This document shows, piece after piece, positions 16,044-24,951 of a DNA stretch of 64,000 nt. Source of the DNA: an uncultured Clostridia bacterium (GTDB lineage: Bacteria; Bacillota; Clostridia; Oscillospirales; Acutalibacteraceae). The DNA lies in the NCBI GenBank assembly GCA_937901145.1, contig CALCHE010000228.1:12336-76335 (forward strand), written 5' to 3'. The notes beneath the pieces were generated by a model that did not search any database, was not told the DNA's origin, and saw only the letters and a program-made list of their open reading frames with translations. Each line of letters opens with the position of its first letter. Positions within the stretch are counted from its first letter, which is position 1. The position numbers and the translations under genes were made by a program.

Positions 16044-17594
16044 ATGATTATGCGAGGGGAATACATAATCGAAATGATAGGAATAACCAAAGAGTTTCCC
16101 GGTATTATTGCAAACGATAATATAACTCTTCAGCTGAAAAAAGGAGAAATTCACGCTCTTTTAGGGGAAAACGGTGCAGGAAAAAGTACTCTTATGTCTG
16201 TGCTTTTCGGTCTTTATCAGCCTGAAAAGGGCATCATAAAAAAGAACGGTCAGCCTGTGAAAATTTATGGCCCGAATGATGCCACTGCTCTCGGAATAGG
16301 TATGGTGCATCAGCATTTCAAGCTGGTGGATGTGTTCACCGTTCTGGACAATATAATTCTCGGTACAGAGACAGTGAGACTCGGATTTATTCAGAGACAG
16401 GCTGTCAAAAGTAAAGTGAAGGAATTAAGTGAAAAATATTCTCTCAGAATAGATCCTGATAAAAAAATCGAAGAGATCAGCGTAGGTATGCAGCAGAGAG
16501 TCGAAATACTTAAAATGCTTTACAGGGATAATGAAATTCTGATCTTTGATGAGCCTACAGCCGTTCTGACGCCTCAGGAAACTGCGGAACTGATGAAAAT
16601 AATGAAAGCCTTTGCAGCGGAAGGAAAATCTATTCTGTTTATCACTCACAAGCTGAGCGAAATTATGGCTGTTTCAGACAGGGTCAGTGTTATAAGGAAG
16701 GGTAAATATATCGGTACTGTCGAAACTAAGGATACTACCAAAGAGGAGCTGTCGCAGATGATGGTAGGACGTCCCGTAGAGCTTTCTGTAAAGAAAGAAA
16801 AAGCTCAGCCAAAGCAGACGATTCTGAAGGTTGAAAAACTTTCTGTCGGTGGCAAGGATAGTAAAAAATCTGCTGTAAATAATGTCTCCTTTGAGGTTAA
16901 AAGCGGAGAAATAGTAGCCATAGCAGGTGTGGACGGAAACGGACAGTCGGAACTGATAAGAGCGATAACAGGACTTGAACGGATAAATTCCGGTAAGGTA
17001 TTTATCTGCGGTGAGGATATTACAGAATATTCTGTCCGTGAAAGGCTTCAGGCGGGTATCAGTCATATTCCTGAGGACAGGCATAAACACGGATTGGTTC
17101 TGGACTTTTCCCTGGAAAACAACTGCGTCCTGCAGCGATATTTCGAGGATGAATTTCAGCAAAAGGGTTTTATCAGAAATTCAGCCGTCAGAAAATATAC
17201 CGAAAGGCTTATTGATGCATTCGATATACGTTCGAATCAGGGTCCGGTGACCCATACGCGCAGTATGTCGGGCGGTAATCAGCAAAAGGCAGTAATCGCC
17301 CGTGAGCTTGACAGAAATCAGCCTCTCATTATAGCTGTTCAGCCTACACGGGGACTTGATGTCGGGGCTATAGAAAATATTCACAGGGCACTTGTCGAAA
17401 AAAGAGACGAGGGAAAGGCTGTATTGCTTGTATCGCTGGAGCTTGACGAGGTTTTGAATGTATCTGACAGAATACTGGTAATTTATGAGGGTGAAATAAC
17501 AGGGGAGTTTGAACCTGATAAAACAACGGTTTCTGAGCTCGGTTTGTATATGGCAGGTACAAAAAGAAAGGGGAAGGATGATACCGATGACTAA
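16044..17594 (+). CDS. Nucleoside ABC transporter, two-domain ATPase
   Basis: The 516-residue protein carries two ABC ATPase domains in one chain, as in the NupA/RbsA/Ylm-type family that energises sugar and nucleoside import. Domain 1 has Walker A GENGAGKST, signature VGMQQRV and Walker B ILIFDEPTAVLT. Domain 2 has the degenerate Walker A GVDGNGQSE and signature SGGNQQKAVIARE. The ATG at 16050 is an alternative start with slightly better ribosome binding site spacing. It is followed by two permeases and a pyrimidine-nucleoside phosphorylase, which points to nucleosides as substrate. Confidence 0.92.
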   Translation: MIMRGEYIIEMIGITKEFPGIIANDNITLQLKKGEIHALLGENGAGKSTLMSVLFGLYQPEKGIIKKNGQPVKIYGPNDATALGIGMVHQHFKLVDVFTVLDNIILGTETVRLGFIQRQAVKSKVKELSEKYSLRIDPDKKIEEISVGMQQRVEILKMLYRDNEILIFDEPTAVLTPQETAELMKIMKAFAAEGKSILFITHKLSEIMAVSDRVSVIRKGKYIGTVETKDTTKEELSQMMVGRPVELSVKKEKAQPKQTILKVEKLSVGGKDSKKSAVNNVSFEVKSGEIVAIAGVDGNGQSELIRAITGLERINSGKVFICGEDITEYSVRERLQAGISHIPEDRHKHGLVLDFSLENNCVLQRYFEDEFQQKGFIRNSAVRKYTERLIDAFDIRSNQGPVTHTRSMSGGNQQKAVIARELDRNQPLIIAVQPTRGLDVGAIENIHRALVEKRDEGKAVLLVSLELDEVLNVSDRILVIYEGEITGEFEPDKTTVSELGLYMAGTKRKGKDDTDD

Positions 17595-18864
17595 AAAAAA
17601 CGAAGAAAAATCACCGCTTAAAGAAATTTATTCTAAGAACGGAACAAAAACTGCTTTGGCATCTGTTCTTTCCATTCTTGCAGGTCTTGCAGTCGGTAGC
17701 ATACTGATACTTGTTGTTTCTGTATTTAATTCGGATATAGGTCTCAAGGGAGGCATAGAAGGCCTCAAGCTTATTCTTTTCGGCCTGTTCAGTAAGGGCA
17801 GAGATTCTGTCGGTGAGCTTGTTTTCGGATTCAATCCGATAAACGCAGGCAATCTTCTTTTTAGGGCAACTCCTGTTATTATGACAGGTCTTTCCGTGGC
17901 TGTAGCGTTCAAAACAGGTCTTTTTAATATCGGTGCACCCGGACAGTATCTGGTAGGTACAGCGGCAACTTTGATTCTGGCGCTGAAAATACCGTCGGAT
18001 GTGATACCGCCCTTTGCTATATGGATAATTGCTTTTTCAGGTGGTATGCTGGCTGGCGCGCTGTGGGGTGCAATTCCGGGCATTCTTAAAGCATATCTTA
18101 GTATAAATGAGGTTTTAGCCTGTATTATGACTAACTGGATAGCGGCAAATGCCGTTACCTGGATTTTTGAAAACAGCGAGCTTAGAAACAGCGGTGAGTC
18201 AGGTAAAATAGCTTTTATTATGAAGACCTCAGCGAACGGTGTCGCAACCGCCAAATTCGGTCTCGATAAAATTTTTTCGGGCTCGCAGGTGAACGGCGGC
18301 ATTTTTATCGCTGTTGCTTTCGCAGTATTTGTTTACATTGTTATTACCAAAACCGTTTTAGGATATGAAATGAAGGCCTGCGGATATAATAAGGATGCGG
18401 CAGAATATGCAGGCATAAAAAGCCGTCGTATGATAGTTTTTTCTATGGCATTTGCAGGTGCGCTCTCAGGTGGAGGTGCCGCACTTTATTATCTTTCAGG
18501 TAATACTGAATTCTTTTGGTCGACCTATCAGTCCCTGCCCACAGAAGGCTTTAACGGTATACCCATAGCACTTTTAGCCAGTAATAATCCTATCGGTGTT
18601 ATTTTTACGGGTCTGTTTATGTCTGTTCTTTCCGTAGCGGGACAGCAGCTTAAAAATCTCACACCATACAATGAATATATTACAAATATCATAATAGGTA
18701 TAATAGTTTATCTCAGCGCATTTTCATTGGTTATCAAAAGCTTTATTTCATCAGACAAAAGAATTTTTAAACGGAAAACTACCACCGCTGATGAAAACAC
18801 ACATTCAGATGAAGAAATTATTTCTCAGGCGCAGAGACAGTCTGAAGAAGGGGGAGAAGCATAA
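17587..18864 (+). CDS. Nucleoside ABC transporter permease 1
   Basis: The 425-residue permease of the BPD_transp_2 (NupP/YufP-like) family has about nine membrane helices with the conserved core AVAFKTGLFNIGAPGQYLVG and LSGGGAALYYLSG. The N-terminus and the C-terminal 40 residues are polar and cytoplasmic. I chose the ATG at 17587, nine bases after GGAAGG; the ATG at 17578 is possible. It overlaps the ATPase gene by eight bases and shares a base with the next gene, typical of a tight operon. Confidence 0.9.
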   Translation: MTKKNEEKSPLKEIYSKNGTKTALASVLSILAGLAVGSILILVVSVFNSDIGLKGGIEGLKLILFGLFSKGRDSVGELVFGFNPINAGNLLFRATPVIMTGLSVAVAFKTGLFNIGAPGQYLVGTAATLILALKIPSDVIPPFAIWIIAFSGGMLAGALWGAIPGILKAYLSINEVLACIMTNWIAANAVTWIFENSELRNSGESGKIAFIMKTSANGVATAKFGLDKIFSGSQVNGGIFIAVAFAVFVYIVITKTVLGYEMKACGYNKDAAEYAGIKSRRMIVFSMAFAGALSGGGAALYYLSGNTEFFWSTYQSLPTEGFNGIPIALLASNNPIGVIFTGLFMSVLSVAGQQLKNLTPYNEYITNIIIGIIVYLSAFSLVIKSFISSDKRIFKRKTTTADENTHSDEEIISQAQRQSEEGGEA

Positions 18865-19874
18865 TGGAATTTCTTGTTCAGCAGACGCTTACCTATGCCA
18901 CTCCTCTTCTTATTGTGGCACTTGCAGGAGTTTTCGCTGAAAGAAGCGGCATAGTAAACCTTGCACTTGAGGGTATAATGATTTTCGGTGCTTTTTCTGG
19001 TGTTCTGTTTATACGGATAATGCAGGATACCGATACCTTTAATAAGGAACAGGCTTTAGCTCTTGAGCTTCTGACTATGCTCGTGTGCGCAGTGGCAGGG
19101 GCTTTGTTCTCGTTGCTTTTGTCTTATGCGGCGATAAATCTGCGTGCCAATCAGACAGTTTCAGGCACAGCACTTAATATGCTTGCACCGGGACTTGTTC
19201 TTTTCCTCACTAATGTTCTGGTTAATCAGAATGTACTGACTATGTCTGAGGGTGATTCGGCAAGCTGGTTTATGCTTAAAAGAAGTGACTTCGGATTTAC
19301 GAAAACAGAGGATCTTAATTTTTTCGAGAGCACTTTTTTAGTAAAAAATTATCTTTCTGCTTACATTTGTATTGGACTTTTCATAGTACTTTCTGTTATA
19401 ATGTATAAAACAAGATTCGGACTCAGGCTTCGGGCTTGCGGTGAAAATCCCCAGGCGGCAGATTCTGTGGGTATAAATGTAGCTAAAATGCGCTATGCGG
19501 GCACCACAATTTCCGGTGCTTTAGCGGGCATCGGTGGCTTTGTTTTCGCCCTCACTACGGCAAACTGTTCTTCTACAGGGGATGTAGCGGGCTTCGGATT
19601 TCTCGCACTCGCAGTAATGATATTCGGCAACTGGAATCCGTGGACTATAGCTGCTGCTTCCTTTGTTTTTGGACTTTTTAAGTGTATAGCCGCGGCATAC
19701 TCTACCATAGATATTAACGGTGACGGTGTTTATGCTCTTGCTGAAATCGGAGTCAGTACTAATTTTTACCGTATGCTGCCCTATATAATAACTCTTGTGG
19801 TACTTGCCTTTACCTCGAAAAGCTCGAGAGCGCCGAAGGCATCAGGTATACCCTATGACAAATCAGTAAGATAA
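18864..19874 (+). CDS. Nucleoside ABC transporter permease 2
   Basis: The 336-residue permease of the NupQ/YufQ-like family pairs with permease 1 to form the membrane channel. The family signature FAERSGIVNLALEGIM is near the N-terminus, and LRACGENPQAADSVGINV and SGALAGIGGFVFAL occur further on. There are about eight membrane helices. The ATG overlaps the stop of permease 1 by one base (TAATG). The pyrimidine phosphorylase follows 30 bases later. Confidence 0.92.
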   Translation: MEFLVQQTLTYATPLLIVALAGVFAERSGIVNLALEGIMIFGAFSGVLFIRIMQDTDTFNKEQALALELLTMLVCAVAGALFSLLLSYAAINLRANQTVSGTALNMLAPGLVLFLTNVLVNQNVLTMSEGDSASWFMLKRSDFGFTKTEDLNFFESTFLVKNYLSAYICIGLFIVLSVIMYKTRFGLRLRACGENPQAADSVGINVAKMRYAGTTISGALAGIGGFVFALTTANCSSTGDVAGFGFLALAVMIFGNWNPWTIAAASFVFGLFKCIAAAYSTIDINGDGVYALAEIGVSTNFYRMLPYIITLVVLAFTSKSSRAPKASGIPYDKSVR

Positions 19875-19904
19875 AATCCATTAAAAATGGAAAGGAAGAT
19901 AAAT

Positions 19905-21206
19905 ATGAGAATTTACGACATTATTTCCCGTAAAAGAGACGGATTCGAACTGACCGATGAAGAGATTCATTTTTTCATTGACGGCTATGTGAAGGGAGAA
20001 ATACAGGATTATCATGCCTCGGCACTGCTGATGGCTATTTATCTTAAGGGAATGAGTGACAGAGAGATGGTTACGCTTACTCTTGAAATGGCTAAATCGG
20101 GGGATATGCTTGATCTGAGTGCTATCGACGGAGTTACTGCAGATAAGCATTCTACGGGAGGCGTCGGGGACAAGACAACCCTGATAGTTACTCCTATAGT
20201 GGCCTCTCTCGGTGCTAAGGTAGCCAAAATGAGCGGTAGAGGACTCGGTCACACGGGCGGTACTGTAGATAAACTTGAATCAATCGAGGGCTTTGATGTG
20301 GCTCTTAGTCCCGAAAGGTTCATCGAAACGGTGAAAAAGACCGGTATCTGTGTGGTAGGACAGACGGGAAATCTCGCTCCGGCTGATAAAAAGCTTTACG
20401 CGCTTCGTGATGCTACGGCTACTGTAGGATGTATGCCTCTTATTGCTTCGAGCATAATGAGTAAAAAGCTTGCCGCCGGTTCACAGTGCATCGTTCTCGA
20501 TGTTAAATACGGTAGCGGAGCATTTATGAAGACAACAGACGATGCCGAGGAGCTTTCAACGAAAATGGTGGAAATCGGCAAAATGGCCGGCAGAAAAATG
20601 GCTGCTGTCATTTCGGATATGGACACACCTCTCGGAAAAAATATCGGTAATACTCTCGAAATCATCGAAGCTGTCGAGACACTGAAAGGTAAGGGCAGTG
20701 AGGACCTTCGTGAAGTCAGCCTCACACTCGCTTCTGAGCTTATATCTCTCGTAAAGGGTATTGACTATCATGAAGCAAGGCAGTTATGTGAAAAGGCACT
20801 CGATGATGGCTCGGCCTATGAAAAATTCCTCGAATTTATCTCGGCTCAGGGCGGTAATACAGAGCAGATAATCGACACAGATAATCTTCCGAAAGCCAAG
20901 ATAATTCATAATGTTATCGCAAAAGAAAACGGTTATATCTCAAAGACTGATGCTGAAAAAATCGGCTCTGCAAGTGTAGTTTTAGGTGCGGGCAGAGTCA
21001 ATAAGGAAGACAGTATAGATTATACTGCGGGAATTATCCTTCATAAAAAAACAGGGGATAGAATCAAAGCGGGGGATGTAATCGCTGAATTCCATACAAA
21101 TGATGAAAAACTGATTGCACCTGCTGAAAAGGTGTTTTTCGATGCTCTTACTGTTTCGGAAAGTAAGCCTGTAGAGTCTGAATTGATTTATAAGGTTATC
21201 AGATAA
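19905..21206 (+). CDS. pdp: Pyrimidine-nucleoside phosphorylase
   Basis: This enzyme cleaves thymidine, uridine or deoxyuridine with phosphate to give the base and (deoxy)ribose 1-phosphate. The 433-residue protein is full length for the thymidine/pyrimidine phosphorylase family. It has the signature GRGLGHTGGTVDKLESI, the phosphate-binding DKHSTGGVGDKTTL and the AGRVNKEDSIDYTAGI segment of the alpha/beta domain. I chose the ATG preceded by AAAGGAAG. As the last gene of the uptake operon, it processes imported nucleosides. Confidence 0.95.
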   Translation: MRIYDIISRKRDGFELTDEEIHFFIDGYVKGEIQDYHASALLMAIYLKGMSDREMVTLTLEMAKSGDMLDLSAIDGVTADKHSTGGVGDKTTLIVTPIVASLGAKVAKMSGRGLGHTGGTVDKLESIEGFDVALSPERFIETVKKTGICVVGQTGNLAPADKKLYALRDATATVGCMPLIASSIMSKKLAAGSQCIVLDVKYGSGAFMKTTDDAEELSTKMVEIGKMAGRKMAAVISDMDTPLGKNIGNTLEIIEAVETLKGKGSEDLREVSLTLASELISLVKGIDYHEARQLCEKALDDGSAYEKFLEFISAQGGNTEQIIDTDNLPKAKIIHNVIAKENGYISKTDAEKIGSASVVLGAGRVNKEDSIDYTAGIILHKKTGDRIKAGDVIAEFHTNDEKLIAPAEKVFFDALTVSESKPVESELIYKVIR

Positions 21207-21212
21207 ACGAAC

Positions 21213-21247
21213 GCATCACGGTTCATTTATGAATCGTGTTGCTTTTT
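21213..21247 (+). terminator. Intrinsic terminator of the nucleoside operon
   Basis: GCATCACGGTTCA, loop TTTA, TGAATCGTGTTGC, then TTTTT. Confidence 0.85.
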
Positions 21248-21302
21248 CGTCAGTGGTTATTTAAAGAATATTCTTCTTAAATGTAATTCGTTTCGTTAAA
21301 TC

Positions 21303-21586
21303 TTAAATAATGCTTCTGAAGCTTATATATACGGGATTGCTGTAATCGAGTATTTTACTGTAGAATTTATCGGGATTAGGGAATCTGAAAGTGCTCCTGC
21401 AGAGTCCTGAAAAAAGCAGAGTTAATACCGCCGTACCTACCATCAGAAGCCAATCGAATTTAGTGATGATTCCGATAACGACCATTAAAGTAAGAAATCC
21501 TGTAATAATACATCCGAGAACAGTCAAAAGGATGATAAAGAGTAGAAGTAAAGGCTTTGTTTTTTTATCATTAAAAAGAAATTCAT
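21303..21586 (-). pseudogene. Small membrane protein needing a -1 frameshift
   Basis: A good ribosome binding site (AAAGGGAGT, minus strand 21603-21595) and ATG at 21586 start a frame that stops after 20 codons. The -1 frame, entered at a run of seven A (plus-strand T at 21560-21566), continues as a membrane protein of about 90 residues with two hydrophobic helices (LLLLFIILLTVLGCIITGFL and LLMVGTAVLTLLFSGL). The 0-frame reads A-AAA-AAA at that point, the form of a slippery heptamer. It could be programmed frameshifting, a recent frameshift mutation or a sequencing error. A TTG start at 21527 in the second frame lacks a ribosome binding site. Confidence 0.5.
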
Positions 21587-21776
21587 TATTTGCTACTCCC
21601 TTTGACGTAAAAATACGAAAAATAAGCTGACTATACTATTATTAAATCTTCCTGTGTGGAATTGTTGGTTTCTGCTTTTATATAGACACCTCTTTTTTTA
21701 TACAGCTACACAAAAAATGTCAATCATAAATAGAGAACACCCGAATATTTCAATTCAGGTGTCCGAGATATATTTT

Positions 21777-22754
21777 TTACGCCGTAAAATCATCGATATT
21801 TTTCAACGTTTCCAGGTAAACCGTTTGTTTTTTTGTCCAGGAATGAATGATTTCAGGGTTTTCAAAAATTTCATCCAACTTCTTTGTGAAGGGGACTATG
21901 TCGCCGAAATCAAGGGCTCTGTGGTCAAAGGCAATGCAGATGGGAAGCACCTTACCGGGAACTACTTCATCCTTTCCGTGACTGTTCTGCTTTACGACAG
22001 GCTTTTTCTGAACGGCACCGATGCCGATAGCGCATACCTGAGGAGGAATGATCTCTAAAAGTCCCACAGCACCTCTCTGGCCGAGGTCAAGGGAGCCGAT
22101 GTTTGAAATGGTAATGGTGCCTTGCTCTATATCCTTGTCGCCGAGTCTTTCCGTTTCGGGTATGGCATGATAATCTCTTTTTGCCTTGCCTTTGAGTGTT
22201 TTTACTTTGTGTTTACCTGTTTTCGCACCGATGATACGAAGGAAAGCTTCGATTAGTCTGCCTTCCTTTATGGTGTTGAGAGTTCTGTTAAAGGAAACAC
22301 TGTAAAGCGCCTCTGTAAGATCCGACTGTTCCGCTCTTCTGCGAAGGTCCTTTATGTAGGCTGTCATTTCGTCAAGGTCCTTTTTATCGAAATCACGGCA
22401 GTTGGTGGTCATCATCTCGCCCGAGGGCAAAATGGTTGCCATTGAAATATTGATATTTTCATAGGTTTTTACTGTGCCTCTTACCAAAGCGGAATTGTAT
22501 TCTATATGCGAATTCATAACGGGCGCTGCTTTTATACCCTCTGTGATAGCTTTTACCATCAGAGTGTTAAATGTAATTTTTTCGTCCGGACTTCTGCCGA
22601 AATTAATCTTTTTATATTCATCAAAGAAACGGCTGACTTCGGGCTCATAAATAAAAGTAACGTGGGGTATAGTTTTCCAGGATTCTTCAGTCATTGCAGC
22701 TACCATTTTTCTCTGTATCCCGAAATGCTCTTCCTTTATAAGTCTTTTGTTCAT
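21777..22754 (-). CDS. Standalone 2-oxoacid dehydrogenase-type acyltransferase (E2 catalytic domain only)
   Basis: The 325-residue protein matches the catalytic domain of dihydrolipoamide acyltransferases (chloramphenicol acetyltransferase-like fold). It has ITISNIGSLD, PPQVCAIGIGAVQKKPVV and the active-site region IAFDHRALDFGDIVPF. It has no lipoyl domain and no peripheral-subunit binding domain. The usual DHRxxDG is DHRALDF here, so the active-site histidine is kept and the glycine is changed. No E1 or E3 gene is near. A trimeric acyltransferase with another acceptor is likely. Confidence 0.8.
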   Translation of the reverse strand: MNKRLIKEEHFGIQRKMVAAMTEESWKTIPHVTFIYEPEVSRFFDEYKKINFGRSPDEKITFNTLMVKAITEGIKAAPVMNSHIEYNSALVRGTVKTYENINISMATILPSGEMMTTNCRDFDKKDLDEMTAYIKDLRRRAEQSDLTEALYSVSFNRTLNTIKEGRLIEAFLRIIGAKTGKHKVKTLKGKAKRDYHAIPETERLGDKDIEQGTITISNIGSLDLGQRGAVGLLEIIPPQVCAIGIGAVQKKPVVKQNSHGKDEVVPGKVLPICIAFDHRALDFGDIVPFTKKLDEIFENPEIIHSWTKKQTVYLETLKNIDDFTA

Positions 22755-22976
22755 TATTTTACCTCTTTTCTTTTAACTTTAAACTGATAAATGATTTCCA
22801 TGAGTTTATTAATTTTGAACATATTCTACAGTGTTCTTTTTAGCATAACGCTGTGAAAGTGTTAACAAAATGTAAACAATATAAATTAATGTTGAATAAC
22901 AGCGTAACATTTTGGTAATAATCAAAATCTTATATGCTGTAAATAATGAAAATTTTCCCTTACGTTTAAAGCAAAG

Positions 22977-22999
22977 GGAGGCTGATCTTTTCAGCCTCC
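22977..22999 (-). terminator. Hairpin after the BMP lipoprotein gene, probable terminator
   Basis: GGAGGCTGA and TCAGCCTCC form a 9-bp perfect stem. The T tract on the minus strand is interrupted (CTTTGCTTT), so termination may be partial. Confidence 0.55.
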
Positions 23000-23005
23000 T
23001 GGTTT

Positions 23006-24208
23006 TTATATAATATCCAGATTTACATTGGGAAAGTTTTCATTTTTAAGTCCTTTTTCATAATCTCTGTCAACTTTAATTTCTCCGTCTTTCATTTTCT
23101 CGAAAAGTTCTTCATATTCTTCCACGGTGAAATTCTCCATCCTCCATGTGTCTGTAGGCAATGAAACTGCATCATCCTTGGCACCGAGTGTGGTTTGGAC
23201 ACCACCTATATCTTCCCAGGAGTCTGAATAAACCTTTTCCAGAACATATTCTACGGACTCTCTTATTCCCTTGGTTGCAGATGTGATAACTGTATCTGAT
23301 TCGCCTGACTGATCAATGTCTACTCCGATTACCGCACCTTCGTTAGCTGATGCTGCCGCAAATACTGACTGGCACATAGCACCTCCGCATACAAAGACTA
23401 CCTGTGTGCCTTTGGAATACCAACCGTTAATCATAGTCTGAAGCTCTGCTGAAGCGCTGAAGGATGAACCGTATTCCCAGCTGAATTTCATATCAACGGT
23501 GATATCCTTTTCCTTGGCGGCGTCCTGCGCTCCCTGAACATAACCGTAACCGAATCGACAGCAGGCACCGTTTGTACCTCCGCCACCACCGCTGAAGCCT
23601 AATTGAGTGTAACCTTCTTTTACTGCAGCATATCCGGCAAGATAACCCGACTGCTCCTCGTTGTAATCGATAGAAGCAACATTTTTCAGAGGTGTACCGT
23701 CTTTATTTTTGAGAACCCAACCGTCTATAAAAATAAATTTCGTATCGGGTAATTCTCTTGCAGCTCTTTCCAAGGCAGTGCCCTGTAAAAATCCGGCGCA
23801 GACCACTATTTCAGCACCTGCATCTGCAGCGGCCTTCATAGCGTCGTATCTGTCTTCGTCTGTTACGCTGTCACCGCCTGCCGGCTGATAATATTTGTAT
23901 GATTTACCGTTTTCGTAGGCGTAGCGTTTGAGACCTTCCCACGTTCCCTGATTAAAGGACTTGTCCTTCAGTTGTCCCAGGTCGGTAACAAAGGCTATTT
24001 CATATTTTCCGTCTGATGAGTTCATTGTGTCGCTGATGGAATCATAATCGAACTCTTTTTCAGCTGTTTTCGTAGTTTCTGTTTCTGAAGTGGTAGAGAT
24101 AGCCGATGTAGTTCTGTTTGTGGTAGAGTCAGGCGTTTTGTTTCCTCCGCAGGCAGTGAGCGTAAATAAAAGCACTGCTGTCACCGTGATAGCAATAATT
24201 TTTTTCAT
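23006..24208 (-). CDS. BMP-family substrate-binding lipoprotein (probable nucleoside receptor)
   Basis: The 400-residue lipoprotein has a signal peptide with lipobox LTAC at about residue 20, followed by a Thr/Ser-rich linker. The basic membrane protein (BMP/PnrA-like) domain follows (EIAFVTDLGQLKDKSFNQGTWEG, AGAEIVVCAGFLQGTALE, SAELQTMINGWYSKGTQVVFVCGG). BMP proteins bind purine and other nucleosides for ABC importers. It lies 1.8 kb from the transporter operon and on the other strand, and it is the only receptor candidate in the window for that transporter. Its ribosome binding site is buried in a leader hairpin (24214-24261). Confidence 0.9.
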   Translation of the reverse strand: MKKIIAITVTAVLLFTLTACGGNKTPDSTTNRTTSAISTTSETETTKTAEKEFDYDSISDTMNSSDGKYEIAFVTDLGQLKDKSFNQGTWEGLKRYAYENGKSYKYYQPAGGDSVTDEDRYDAMKAAADAGAEIVVCAGFLQGTALERAARELPDTKFIFIDGWVLKNKDGTPLKNVASIDYNEEQSGYLAGYAAVKEGYTQLGFSGGGGGTNGACCRFGYGYVQGAQDAAKEKDITVDMKFSWEYGSSFSASAELQTMINGWYSKGTQVVFVCGGAMCQSVFAAASANEGAVIGVDIDQSGESDTVITSATKGIRESVEYVLEKVYSDSWEDIGGVQTTLGAKDDAVSLPTDTWRMENFTVEEYEELFEKMKDGEIKVDRDYEKGLKNENFPNVNLDII

Positions 24209-24213
24209 AAATA

Positions 24214-24261
24214 AAAATCCTCCTTTGAATACTTATAGTATTATCTTCAAAGGAGGATTTT
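24214..24261 (-). promoter_or_regulatory. Leader hairpin that buries the ribosome binding site of the BMP gene
   Basis: A perfect 16-bp inverted repeat (24214-24229 with 24246-24261) lies between the ung stop and the BMP start. On the minus strand the 3' arm contains AAAGGAGG, the ribosome binding site ten bases before the ATG, so it pairs with CCTCCTTT. The arm is followed by ATTTTTATTT, so the same hairpin could terminate transcription coming from ung. Confidence 0.75.
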
Positions 24262-24281
24262 ATATCATATTATAAAAGTTT

Positions 24282-24950
24282 TTATTCTAAAGACCAGTCT
24301 ATGGGCTCTAGTCCTGCTTCTGCAAGTAACTCGTTACATTTCGAAAAATGCTTACAACCGAAAAATCCGCCGTAGGCTGAAAGTGGACTGGGATGAACAC
24401 TTATAAGCTTTTTATGTATGGGGTTTGTTATTTTTTCACACTTTTTACGTGCGTTTGCTCCCCACAGAATGAACACTACGGGTGTGTCCTTTTCATTGAG
24501 CTTTTCTATTACTACATCAGTAAACTGTTCCCATCCTTTGTCTTTATGGCTGTTTGCATTTGCTCTTCTGACTGTAAGAACATTATTAAGCATCAGTACA
24601 CCGCTTTTTGCCCATTTTTCGAGATATCCGTTCTTTGCAGGCGGAATACCAAGGTCGGATTCAAGCTCTTTATAGATATTTTTCAGAGAAGGCGGCAAAG
24701 GTACACCGGGTTTTACAGAAAAGCACAGTCCGTGAGCCTGGCCGGGCTCGTGATAAGGATCCTGACCGATAATTACTGCTTTGCAGTCGGCGAAAGAAGT
24801 ATACTTGAGAGCATTAAAAATGTCGTGCATATCAGGATAAATCTGATATGTCGAATATTCCTTTTTCAGAAACTGCCTTAGCTGTTTGTAGTAAGGCTTT
24901 TCCCATTCATCCTTTAATATTTCGTCCCAATCGTTACCGAGCTTAACCAT
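24282..24950 (-). CDS. ung: Uracil-DNA glycosylase, family 1
   Basis: Ung removes uracil from DNA as the first step of base excision repair. The 222-residue protein is full length, with the water-activating loop GQDPYHEPGQAHGLCFSV and the C-terminal minor-groove loop HPSPLSAYGGFFGCKHF. The start codon comes one base after the glmM stop codon, so it is co-transcribed with glmM. Confidence 0.97.
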   Translation of the reverse strand: MVKLGNDWDEILKDEWEKPYYKQLRQFLKKEYSTYQIYPDMHDIFNALKYTSFADCKAVIIGQDPYHEPGQAHGLCFSVKPGVPLPPSLKNIYKELESDLGIPPAKNGYLEKWAKSGVLMLNNVLTVRRANANSHKDKGWEQFTDVVIEKLNEKDTPVVFILWGANARKKCEKITNPIHKKLISVHPSPLSAYGGFFGCKHFSKCNELLAEAGLEPIDWSLE

Positions 24951-24951
24951 T

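Noticed and set aside
17628..18302. 224-codon open frame opposite the nucleoside permease
   Set aside because: It is the reverse-frame shadow of a clear transporter gene with no signal of its own.
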